From the NCBI GenBank assembly GCA_004554775.1, contig SFKI01000002.1:186001-250000 (forward strand): a stretch of DNA of 64,000 bases, read 5' to 3'. Both the position numbers and the translations under genes were made by a program. This DNA is from Subdoligranulum variabile (lineage in GTDB: Bacteria > Bacillota > Clostridia > Oscillospirales > Ruminococcaceae). This document shows, piece by piece, positions 58,851-64,000 of this stretch; position 1 is the stretch's first letter, and every line of letters starts with the position of its first letter. The notes beneath the pieces were generated by a model, which saw only the letters and a program-made list of their open reading frames with translations, was not told the DNA's origin and did not search any database.

Positions 58851-59096
58851 ATGAAAGGTGACCCCGAGGAACGCGCCCTGGCGGTGGGCCGATACATTGC
58901 CCATACGGGCGCAACGGTGCGGGCTGCGGCCGTTGTGTTTGGCGTAAGCAAAAGCACGATCTGGAAAGACCAGGCCCGGCTGCGCCGTACAAGCCCCGGC
59001 CTTTGGGCCGAAGTGCAGGCTGTGGTGCAGAAAAACAAAGCCGAGCGCCACCTGCGGGGCGGTGAAGCCACACGCCTGAAATATTTACACAAATAA
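58851..59096 (+). CDS. spoIIID: Sporulation transcription factor SpoIIID
   Basis: 81 residues from the ATG at 58851 (GGGGAGGG 7-9 nt upstream; an ATG at 58833 would sit before the ribosome site). Mother-cell regulator between sigmaE and sigmaK in endospore formers. The helix-turn-helix TVRAAAVVFGVSKSTIWKDQ lies near 22-41 and the characteristic tail is ERHLRGGEATRLKYLHK. Both match SpoIIID closely. Its presence suggests a spore-forming ancestor or ability, notable since several close gut relatives are described as non-sporing. Confidence 0.93.
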   Translation: MKGDPEERALAVGRYIAHTGATVRAAAVVFGVSKSTIWKDQARLRRTSPGLWAEVQAVVQKNKAERHLRGGEATRLKYLHK

Positions 59097-59097
59097 C

Positions 59098-59126
59098 TTG
59101 CGCGGCGCTGTGCGGCACAGTATAAT
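59098..59126 (+). promoter_or_regulatory. Promoter of the deaminase-udk operon
   Basis: Perfect -10 TATAAT (59121-59126) with a poor -35 TTGCGC (59098-59103) 17 bp upstream. It starts just after the spoIIID stop. Confidence 0.6.
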
Positions 59127-59162
59127 ATTTGTAAAGAAATCTATACGAAGGACGTGAAGACT

Positions 59163-59642
59163 GTGAAACGAGAGGATTATATCAGCTGGGACGAATACTT
59201 CATGGGAATCGCGCTGCTTTCTGCCATGCGTTCCAAGGATAACAACAGCCAGGTCGGTGCCTGCATCGTAAGCCAGGAGAACAAAATTTTGTCCCTGGGC
59301 TACAACGGTATGCCCATCGGCTGCAACGACGACGATATGCCTTGGGAGCGCGAGGGCGAGGATCTGTGCACCAAGTATATGTACGTCTGCCACTCAGAGT
59401 TGAACGCCATCCTGAACAGCCCCAACCACGACCTGCGCGGCGCGCGGATGTATGTGACGCTGTTCCCCTGCAATGAGTGCGCCAAGGCCATTATTCAGAG
59501 CGGCATCAAGGAACTGATCTACCTCTCGGATAAATACCACGATACCCATGCCAGCATTGCCAGCCGCCGCATGTTCAATATGACCGGCGTGAAATACCGG
59601 GCGTACGAGCCGACGGGCCGCAAGATCGAGCTGGAAGTATAA
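59163..59642 (+). CDS. dCMP deaminase family protein
   Basis: 159 residues from a GTG at 59163, with GAAGGA 10 nt upstream. The GTG at 59154 is too close to that site. Zinc cytidine/dCMP-deaminase fold: zinc ligands in CHSELNAI (His and the catalytic Glu) near 70 and PCNEC near 100. SKDNNSQVGACIV near 24 is the family's N-terminal block. It converts dCMP to dUMP for thymidylate synthesis, or acts as a ComEB-like late competence protein. The gene overlaps no other and precedes udk by 15 nt, a pyrimidine-salvage context. Confidence 0.92.
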   Translation: MKREDYISWDEYFMGIALLSAMRSKDNNSQVGACIVSQENKILSLGYNGMPIGCNDDDMPWEREGEDLCTKYMYVCHSELNAILNSPNHDLRGARMYVTLFPCNECAKAIIQSGIKELIYLSDKYHDTHASIASRRMFNMTGVKYRAYEPTGRKIELEV

Positions 59643-59657
59643 AGGAGCAAGTCGGAT

Positions 59658-60293
59658 ATGAACACCATTATTATCGGCATTGCCGGCGGCACCGGCAGCG
59701 GCAAGACGACCCTGACCGAACGCCTGCGCGACCACTTTGGCATGAACGAGGTCAGCGTCATCAACCATGACAGCTACTATAAGCGCCATGACGAACTGCC
59801 TTACGAGGAACGCTGCAAACTGAACTACGACCACCCAGACAGCTTTGATACCCCGCTGATGGTGGCCCACCTGCGTGAGCTGCGCGCGGGCCACCCGGTG
59901 CAAGTGCCTGTGTATGACTACACCATCCACAACCGCAGCAACGAGACTGTGCTGGTGCGCCCTGCGCCGGTCATCATCGTGGAGGGCATTTTGATTTTTG
60001 ACTCACCAGAGCTGTGTGATCTGATGGACATGAAAGTGTTTGTGGATACCGACGCTGACGTGCGTATTCTGCGCCGCATCGTGCGCGATGTCAAGGAGCG
60101 CGGCCGCACGCTGGACAGCGTTGTGACCCAGTATCTGACCACCGTGAAGCCGATGCACGAACAGTTTGTGGAGCCAAGCAAGCGCAAGGCGGACCTGATC
60201 GTGCCCGAGGGCGGACAGAACCTGGTGGCGCTGGAGCTGCTGATCAAGTGGGTAGACAACCACCTGCGCGCCGAGGAAGAAAGCCACCACTGA
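59658..60293 (+). CDS. udk: Uridine kinase
   Basis: 211 residues. Phosphorylates uridine and cytidine with ATP or GTP. P-loop GIAGGTGSGKTTL near 8, substrate segment NHDSYYKRHDELPYEER near 36, NYDHPDSFDTPL near 55 and the lid RRIVRDVKERGR near 140. Length and motifs are those of Udk. Second gene after the deaminase. Confidence 0.95.
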   Translation: MNTIIIGIAGGTGSGKTTLTERLRDHFGMNEVSVINHDSYYKRHDELPYEERCKLNYDHPDSFDTPLMVAHLRELRAGHPVQVPVYDYTIHNRSNETVLVRPAPVIIVEGILIFDSPELCDLMDMKVFVDTDADVRILRRIVRDVKERGRTLDSVVTQYLTTVKPMHEQFVEPSKRKADLIVPEGGQNLVALELLIKWVDNHLRAEEESHH

Positions 60294-60320
60294 TTTTGTG
60301 CGTTACAAATATTAGTAAAA

Positions 60321-60360
60321 ACGAGGAAGCCAGGCGATACTGCCTGGCTTCCTCGTTTGT
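60321..60360 (+). terminator. Terminator between udk and thiM
   Basis: Perfect 15-bp hairpin ACGAGGAAGCCAGGC / GCCTGGCTTCCTCGT, then TTGTTTGTT on + (and a partial A-rich side for minus). Confidence 0.9.
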
Positions 60361-60376
60361 TTGTTGTTTATTGCGG

Positions 60377-61132
60377 TTACAAAATTTGCGCGGCGGCGTC
60401 CAGCAGGGCAACCCGGAAACTGGCCGGGCCATGGGCCAGCGGCTCAGCCTTTTCGGCGCAGGCTTTCCAGAACGCGGCAGCATGCACAGCGGCGTTTAAG
60501 GGCTGCTGCGGCTGCACGGCAGCAAACGTGCCGCACAGAACCGACAGCATGCACCCTGCCCCGGTGACGCTGCACATAAAATCACTGCCGCCGGAAACGG
60601 AGTGCAGTGTAGTGCCGTCGGTAACAAGATCCTCAGCCCCCGAAAGGACCACCACAGTGTCCACCTTTTGCGCAAGTGCTTTGGCACATGCGGCGGCGTC
60701 GGTGGGGATAGCCAAGCTGTCCACGCCATGCTCGGCAGCGGAAAGACCCAGCAGCGCAGCGGCCTCGCCGTAGTTTGCGCGCAGAATAGTGAGGTGTACT
60801 TCCTGCAAAAGACGGCGGATATTTTCCAGCCGCCAAGGGCTGGCACCCACGCCAACGGGGTCTAAAATGACCGGGATGCCGCGGCGATTGGCGGCGGCAC
60901 CGGCCAGCCGGGCGGCGGTGAACTTGGCATCGTCGGGGGTACCGGTGTTCAGCACCACGGCAGAGGCCAGCGCGGCGATATCGTCCATCTCCTGCGGGGC
61001 CTGCGCCATGATGGGGCTGGCCCCGACGGCCAACGCGAGGTTGGCACAATCATTGGCCGTGACCAGGTTGGAGATGCAGTGCAGCAGCGGTTTACGGGCA
61101 CGGATGGTTTGTAGAGCTTCGGAACGGGTCAT
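60377..61132 (-). CDS. thiM: Hydroxyethylthiazole kinase ThiM
   Basis: 251 residues from the ATG at 61132 (AGGTG upstream). Phosphorylates 4-methyl-5-(2-hydroxyethyl)thiazole salvaged from outside. HCISNLVTANDCANLALAVG near 20 and ASPIMAQAPQEM near 40 are the substrate-binding blocks. A ribokinase-like active site lies in SVTGAGCMLSVLCG near 190. It overlaps the 3' end region of thiW, so both share the TPP-riboswitch-controlled transcript. Confidence 0.95.
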   Translation of the reverse strand: MTRSEALQTIRARKPLLHCISNLVTANDCANLALAVGASPIMAQAPQEMDDIAALASAVVLNTGTPDDAKFTAARLAGAAANRRGIPVILDPVGVGASPWRLENIRRLLQEVHLTILRANYGEAAALLGLSAAEHGVDSLAIPTDAAACAKALAQKVDTVVVLSGAEDLVTDGTTLHSVSGGSDFMCSVTGAGCMLSVLCGTFAAVQPQQPLNAAVHAAAFWKACAEKAEPLAHGPASFRVALLDAAAQIL

Positions 61133-61145
61133 GGAGGCACCTGTT

Positions 61146-61661
61146 TCAGCGGGCAAGGCTTGCCTGCATTTTCTTGAGAGCGCTGTTCTTTTCCAGCGCG
61201 ATCAGCACCACACCGGCGATGATAGAGCCGCCGACGGTGGAGACGAGGAACGGGACGATATAGGCATAGAACGCAATGTCACCGGCGGCTTTGCCCATCA
61301 GGAACACGGCCACAGGCCAGGCCAGCAGGCCGCCGATGATGCCGGTGCCAAAGACCTCGCCGCAAAGGGTGGCAAGCAGATTTTTGGTTTTATGGTAGAG
61401 GATGCCGCACAACAGTGCGCCGCACATGCTGCCGGGGAATGCCATCAGACTGCCCAGACCCAGCAGGTTGCGCAGCAGGCTGGCTACAAAGGCGACGGCC
61501 ACGCCGTACCAGGGGCCAAGCAGCACGGCGCACAGCACATTGACCATGTGCTGCACGGGGGCGCATTTGCTGCCGAATACCGGGAATGAGAACATGCTGC
61601 CGACAACGGCCACGGCGCACAGCACACCGGCCAGGGCTAGTTTTTTGGTGTTGGTTTTCAT
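61146..61661 (-). CDS. thiW: Thiazole-specific ECF transporter S component ThiW
   Basis: 171 residues from the ATG at 61661 (AAAAGGAGACC upstream), with about five or six hydrophobic helices. ThiW is the presumed thiazole-binding membrane subunit that works with a shared energy-coupling module (EcfAA'T, not in this window). The N-terminal KKLALAGVLCAVAVVGSMFSFPVFGSKCAP and HMVNVLCAVLLGPWYGVAVAF blocks match the family. Neighbours thiM and thiE and the TPP riboswitch confirm a thiazole-salvage role. Confidence 0.93.
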   Translation of the reverse strand: MKTNTKKLALAGVLCAVAVVGSMFSFPVFGSKCAPVQHMVNVLCAVLLGPWYGVAVAFVASLLRNLLGLGSLMAFPGSMCGALLCGILYHKTKNLLATLCGEVFGTGIIGGLLAWPVAVFLMGKAAGDIAFYAYIVPFLVSTVGGSIIAGVVLIALEKNSALKKMQASLAR

Positions 61662-61904
61662 TGTTAGGTCTCCTTTTTCTTTGTGTAATAACGAAAAAAG
61701 CGGAAGGACTGCCGCCAGAAATACGCCAGCCAGCCCGCACGGGCACAATATGCCCCCTACAAAAAGGGCGTATTGTTCGGTCGAAGCTTACTGGCTTCCT
61801 CTCACGCCGGAACACGGCTTCCCATCGCTGACGCAGACAGGGCCCAGGGCGCTCCCCCTCGGCCCGCGATTCTGGAACGGGCAGATCCTTCCTTTCCCCA
61901 AAGC
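61662..61904 (-). other. Long structured leader between TPP riboswitch terminator and thiW
   Basis: About 240 nt on minus without a convincing gene. A strong hairpin ACAATA...TATTGT with inner GCCC/GGGC (61745-61776), a small hairpin GAAGC/GCTTC (61783-61798), and the GC-rich run GGGGGAGCGCC...GGCGTGAGAGG (61798-61862) suggest folded RNA. Part of it (GAGAGG, short hairpin, CGACC) resembles the first half of the TPP aptamer but lacks its second half. Near the ribosome site GCGG/CCGC then TTTTTT may be another terminator. Confidence 0.45.
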
Positions 61905-61939
61905 AAAAATAAAAGCAGGGGCCGATGCGGCAACCCTGC
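61905..61939 (-). terminator. Terminator of the TPP riboswitch
   Basis: On minus, GCAGGG-tt-GCCG-cat-CGGC-CCCTGC and then TTTTATTTTT. It directly follows the aptamer and gives transcriptional control of thiW-thiM. Confidence 0.75.
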
Positions 61940-61960
61940 AAAAAAGACGTTTGGCAAAGT

Positions 61961-62042
61961 CCTTCCTACGGTGGCATGGTCCACATCAGGTCAAAGGGTC
62001 GAAATACAATTTCCTCTCAGCCGGATATCCGGCTCCCCTGTT
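61961..62042 (-). promoter_or_regulatory. TPP riboswitch (THI element)
   Basis: On minus: GGGGAGCCGG, then CCGGCTGAGAGG, CGACCCTTTGACCTGATGT, GGACCATGCCACC and GTAGGAAGG. These are the conserved P1-P5 elements in order (CTGAGA, ACCTGAT, GCGTAGGA-like). Thiamine pyrophosphate binding should favour the downstream terminator and switch off thiazole uptake and phosphorylation. Transcription starts at a strong promoter just upstream. Confidence 0.95.
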
Positions 62043-62053
62043 CTTTGTCTTGC

Positions 62054-62082
62054 ATGATACACCTTTGCAAAAAGTTTGTCAA
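62054..62082 (-). promoter_or_regulatory. SigmaA promoter of the TPP-riboswitch thiW-thiM operon
   Basis: On minus: perfect -35 TTGACA (62077-62082), 17-bp spacer, -10 TATCAT (62054-62059). Confidence 0.85.
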
Positions 62083-62086
62083 GGGC

Positions 62087-62115
62087 TTGCTTTTTGGTGC
62101 GGCGCGGCGTATAGT
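62087..62115 (+). promoter_or_regulatory. SigmaA promoter of thiE
   Basis: -35 TTGCTT (62087-62092), 17-bp spacer, -10 TATAGT (62110-62115). It stands back to back with the opposite promoter, leaving only a short thiE leader without a riboswitch. Confidence 0.7.
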
Positions 62116-62147
62116 GAAATCATATTTATATGTAGGAGGACCCAAGG

Positions 62148-62780
62148 ATGAAAGTTTTACCGCAGCAAATGCGTTTGTACGCTGTAACGGATAGCCGCCG
62201 CTTGCAGGGGCGCACCCTGCTGGATACGGTAGCCGCCGCGCTGGATGGCGGCGCAACATTTGTGCAGCTGCGGGAGAAAGAGCTTTCCCCTGCCGCCCTG
62301 CTGGAAGAAGCCCGCGCACTGGCCGCGCTGTGCCATGCGCGGAATGTGCCCTTTGTGGTAGATGACAACGTAGAAGTAGCGCTGGCCGCAGGGGCCGATG
62401 GTGTGCATGTGGGCCAAAGCGATATGGCCGCGCGCCGCGCCCGCGCCTTGCTGGGGCCGGATAAAATTTTGGGCGTTTCGGCCCATAATGCTGCGGAAGC
62501 GCTGGCCGCACAGGCCGATGGCGCGGATTATCTGGGCTGCGGGGCCGCGTTTGTGACAGGCACTAAGCTGGACGCGCACCCGGTCACGGCAGAAACGATG
62601 CGGGCCGTGACGGCGGCGGTAGATATCCCGGTGGTAGCTATTGGCGGTATTGATGAAGGCAACATTTTGCAATTGCAGGGCCGGGGTCTGGCCGGTGTGG
62701 CAGTGGTAAGCGCAATTTTTGCCGCCGAGGCTCCCGAAGCCGCCAGCCGCCGCCTGTATGAACTGAGCGGGCAGTTATAA
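62148..62780 (+). CDS. thiE: Thiamine-phosphate synthase ThiE
   Basis: 210 residues. Joins HMP-PP with thiazole phosphate to make thiamine phosphate in the cytoplasm. TIM barrel with LRLYAVTDSR-like start, GGATFVQLREKELSPAALLEEA near 33, VPFVVDDNVEVALAAGADGVHVGQSD near 66 and a phosphate-binding AIGGIDEGNI near 165. Ribosome site GGAGGACC. It uses the ThiM product made from the opposite operon. ThiD/ThiC are not in this window. Confidence 0.95.
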   Translation: MKVLPQQMRLYAVTDSRRLQGRTLLDTVAAALDGGATFVQLREKELSPAALLEEARALAALCHARNVPFVVDDNVEVALAAGADGVHVGQSDMAARRARALLGPDKILGVSAHNAAEALAAQADGADYLGCGAAFVTGTKLDAHPVTAETMRAVTAAVDIPVVAIGGIDEGNILQLQGRGLAGVAVVSAIFAAEAPEAASRRLYELSGQL

Positions 62781-62803
62781 GCTGTAAATTTACCATAGAA
62801 AAC

Positions 62804-62848
62804 CAGCAGGCCACTTGCCCCCGAACGGACAGACGGCCTGCTGTTTTT
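62804..62848. terminator. Bidirectional terminator between thiE and the C39-like gene
   Basis: CAGCAGGCC / GGCCTGCTG with a long loop, TTTTT on + and TTTTC on minus, between converging genes. Confidence 0.75.
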
Positions 62849-63644
62849 AGCTTGTAATAACGACGGCGTGACTGCCGAGCTGTTCATAACGTAGGGTGAA
62901 GGTGTCACGGTCGATTGCAGTGACTTCCTGCATGGGGTCGGCAAAATAGTAGTTGTCCTCATCGTAGCCGGTCAGCACCAGGCAGTGGGAGTTGGCGTAG
63001 GGCCAGCTGCCGTCGGCCAGCGTGAAGGTATAGTTGTAAAGCGGTGCGGTAAAAGCGCGCGTGGCCCACACCAGCACCGGCGTGCCATGGGCAAGATAGG
63101 CTTCCAGTTCGGCGGGCTTGGCACCGGTGATATCGGTAGCGCGGCAGGCGCTGCCCTGCCCGAATAAGTAGTTGTTGACCGCTGTGGTGATAGCCCCGGG
63201 CAGGCAGTAGAATGAAAGTTCGTCGGCAGGGCTGTCCATGAACTCAACCTCGGGGTCGGCTTCCCAATACGGGATGTGCAGGGGCAGGTACTTTTCGGCC
63301 AGCGTGACTTTGTCGATATCAAAACCCAGGTAGTTCAGCACAATGGCGGCGGACGTGATCTCGCAGCCGTTGGGCAGTTCCGGATTTTGCGGGATGTTTT
63401 CTACGTCCAGCTGCACGGTGCTGAGCAGGAAAAGCGCGCTTTCCGGTGTGGATTGCAGCGCGGCCAGTGCCAGCCAGGCCGGGATAGCGGCATCAGTCTG
63501 CGGCAGAACCAGCCCCATGGCGGCAGATTCCGGCGTGGCGGCGGTTTCCACTGCTGCGTACATTGTGGGGAGCGTGACCGTGGCGGCGCAGCTGCACAAA
63601 AACAGGCAGGCAGCCACCGCCGAACCGGCAGCAAATTTGTGCAT
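62847..63644 (-). CDS. C39-like (Peptidase_C39_2) secreted lipoprotein
   Basis: 265 residues. N-terminal signal with probable lipobox LCSC (Cys19). The peptidase-like domain covers about 80-263: NGCEITSAAIVLNYLGFDI near 92 holds the active-site Cys in the usual GCxxTS setting, and NSHCLVLTGYDEDNYYFADPM near 222 holds the active-site His and Asp. Members may process bacteriocins or other secreted peptides, or act as amidases on surface polymers. No substrate gene is evident. Confidence 0.87.
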   Translation of the reverse strand: MHKFAAGSAVAACLFLCSCAATVTLPTMYAAVETAATPESAAMGLVLPQTDAAIPAWLALAALQSTPESALFLLSTVQLDVENIPQNPELPNGCEITSAAIVLNYLGFDIDKVTLAEKYLPLHIPYWEADPEVEFMDSPADELSFYCLPGAITTAVNNYLFGQGSACRATDITGAKPAELEAYLAHGTPVLVWATRAFTAPLYNYTFTLADGSWPYANSHCLVLTGYDEDNYYFADPMQEVTAIDRDTFTLRYEQLGSHAVVITS

Positions 63645-63718
63645 GGCACTCCCCTTTCTTCGACACCATTTTTATAGAACCAACAAACACCCATACACCA
63701 TATTTGTGATAATTGCAA

Positions 63719-63750
63719 GAAAAAAGCCGGCAGGCGAACCTGTCGGCTTT
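63719..63750 (-). terminator. Terminator after glgA
   Basis: On minus, AAAGCCGACAGG-ttcg-CCTGCCGGCTTT (one mismatch), then TTTTTT. Confidence 0.8.
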
Positions 63751-63767
63751 GAAAAAACGTGAGAATA

Positions 63768-64000
63768 TTACCAGAGGTTTACGACTTCGTTGTAGAGGCC
63801 CTCATAACTCTTGGCCGAGTTAGGCCAGCTGAAATCGCACTCCATTGCGCGGCGGACCAGAACGGGCCAGCCGTCTTTCTGCCAGTAGCCCTCTTTGGCG
63901 CGCCAGCAGGCTTCGTACAGTTCGTGGGCGTTATAGTTGGCAAAGGTGAAGCCGTTGCCGAAGCCATCGCCGGAGTCGTGGATGGAGTCACGCAGACCGC
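63768..64000 (-). CDS. glgA: Glycogen synthase GlgA, C-terminal fragment
   Basis: Last 76 codons and stop of a minus-strand gene cut by the window edge. The segment GLRDSIHDSGDGFGNGF near the edge, then TFANYNAHELYEACWRA and a tail with DFSWPNSAKSYEGLY are the GlgA end (the GGLRDTV...TGF(T)F and DFSWxxSAxxYxxLY motifs). The enzyme adds glucose from ADP-glucose to glycogen. No ATG lies inside the window, so an ORF search that needs a start would miss it. Confidence 0.9.
   Translation of the reverse strand, partial: GLRDSIHDSGDGFGNGFTFANYNAHELYEACWRAKEGYWQKDGWPVLVRRAMECDFSWPNSAKSYEGLYNEVVNLW

Noticed and set aside
61740..61870. Cobalamin riboswitch in the thiW leader (AGCCAGTAAG resembles a B12 box)
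   Set aside because: Only the first six bases of the B12 box fit; the remaining conserved blocks are missing and the spacing is too short.
61740..61870. Second, complete TPP riboswitch
   Set aside because: The 5' half is similar, but the CCTGAT and GCGTAGGA parts of the aptamer are absent.
61402..62151. 249-codon + strand frame over the thiW leader and TPP riboswitch
   Set aside because: It covers known RNA elements on the other strand, has no ribosome site and shows no protein motif.

Overview
The window reads as chromosomal DNA of a high-GC, gut-type Clostridia (Oscillospiraceae/Ruminococcaceae, in the neighbourhood of Gemmiger, Subdoligranulum or Faecalibacterium). This is an inference from the Firmicutes gene content (T-box-controlled pheST, class B sortase, YesM/YesN two-component system, SpoIIID, ThiW, ATP-type asnA), the strong AGGAGG ribosome sites and the GC-rich coding style. 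Gene density is high, most genes lie in tight or ATGA-overlapping operons, and no CRISPR array or intact prophage is present.

Layout. 1-6.4 kb: a Clp/Hsp100 ATPase (cut by the left edge), a heterodimeric ABC exporter and asnA. 6.36-6.89 kb: an AT-rich scar made of an IS end with a decapitated transposase, paired TTTACGACG repeats and a tRNA-Thr. 6.9-12.2 kb: ftsE-ftsX-M23 hydrolase-37-aa membrane peptide-S41 protease-rsmA, a division and cell-wall operon read leftwards. 12.3-19.5 kb: a PucR-type regulator, two enzymes that start surface-glycan synthesis, glmS with a candidate small RNA upstream, and sortase B. 19.6-25.2 kb: a five-gene two-component island with two related lipoproteins, the least explained system here. 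25.3-29.9 kb: pheST with a complete T-box leader and a BI-1 membrane protein. 30-31 kb: hemW. 31.1-33.4 kb: an SsuABC-like ABC importer, divergent from a Crp/Fnr regulator that heads an operon with a GT-C-like membrane protein, a GtrB-like transferase and a flavin reductase.

37.5-45.7 kb: a galactose-type importer (mglBAC plus a small membrane protein) and, next to it, a YesN/YesM two-component system with its own sugar-binding lipoprotein. 45.7-50.4 kb: a large membrane protein, uvrC and an HPr. 50.6-54.9 kb: ylxM-ffh-rpsP-khpA-rimM-trmD, where trmD is fused to an acetyltransferase domain. 55-58.7 kb: a divergent cysteine-synthase-like enzyme and two tandem WG-repeat/SH3 lipoproteins. 58.8-60.3 kb: spoIIID, a dCMP-deaminase-family gene and udk. 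60.4-62.8 kb: thiazole salvage (thiW-thiM under a TPP riboswitch, thiE divergent). 62.8-64 kb: a C39-like lipoprotein and the 3' end of glgA.

Themes that link the genes are envelope building and remodelling (FtsEX with M23/S41 hydrolases, sortase, GlmS, glycan enzymes, lipoproteins), RNA-level control (T-box, TPP riboswitch, terminators, a possible sRNA) and sugar sensing with uptake (YesMN with mgl). Protein functions are inferred from motifs read by eye; no database search was possible.
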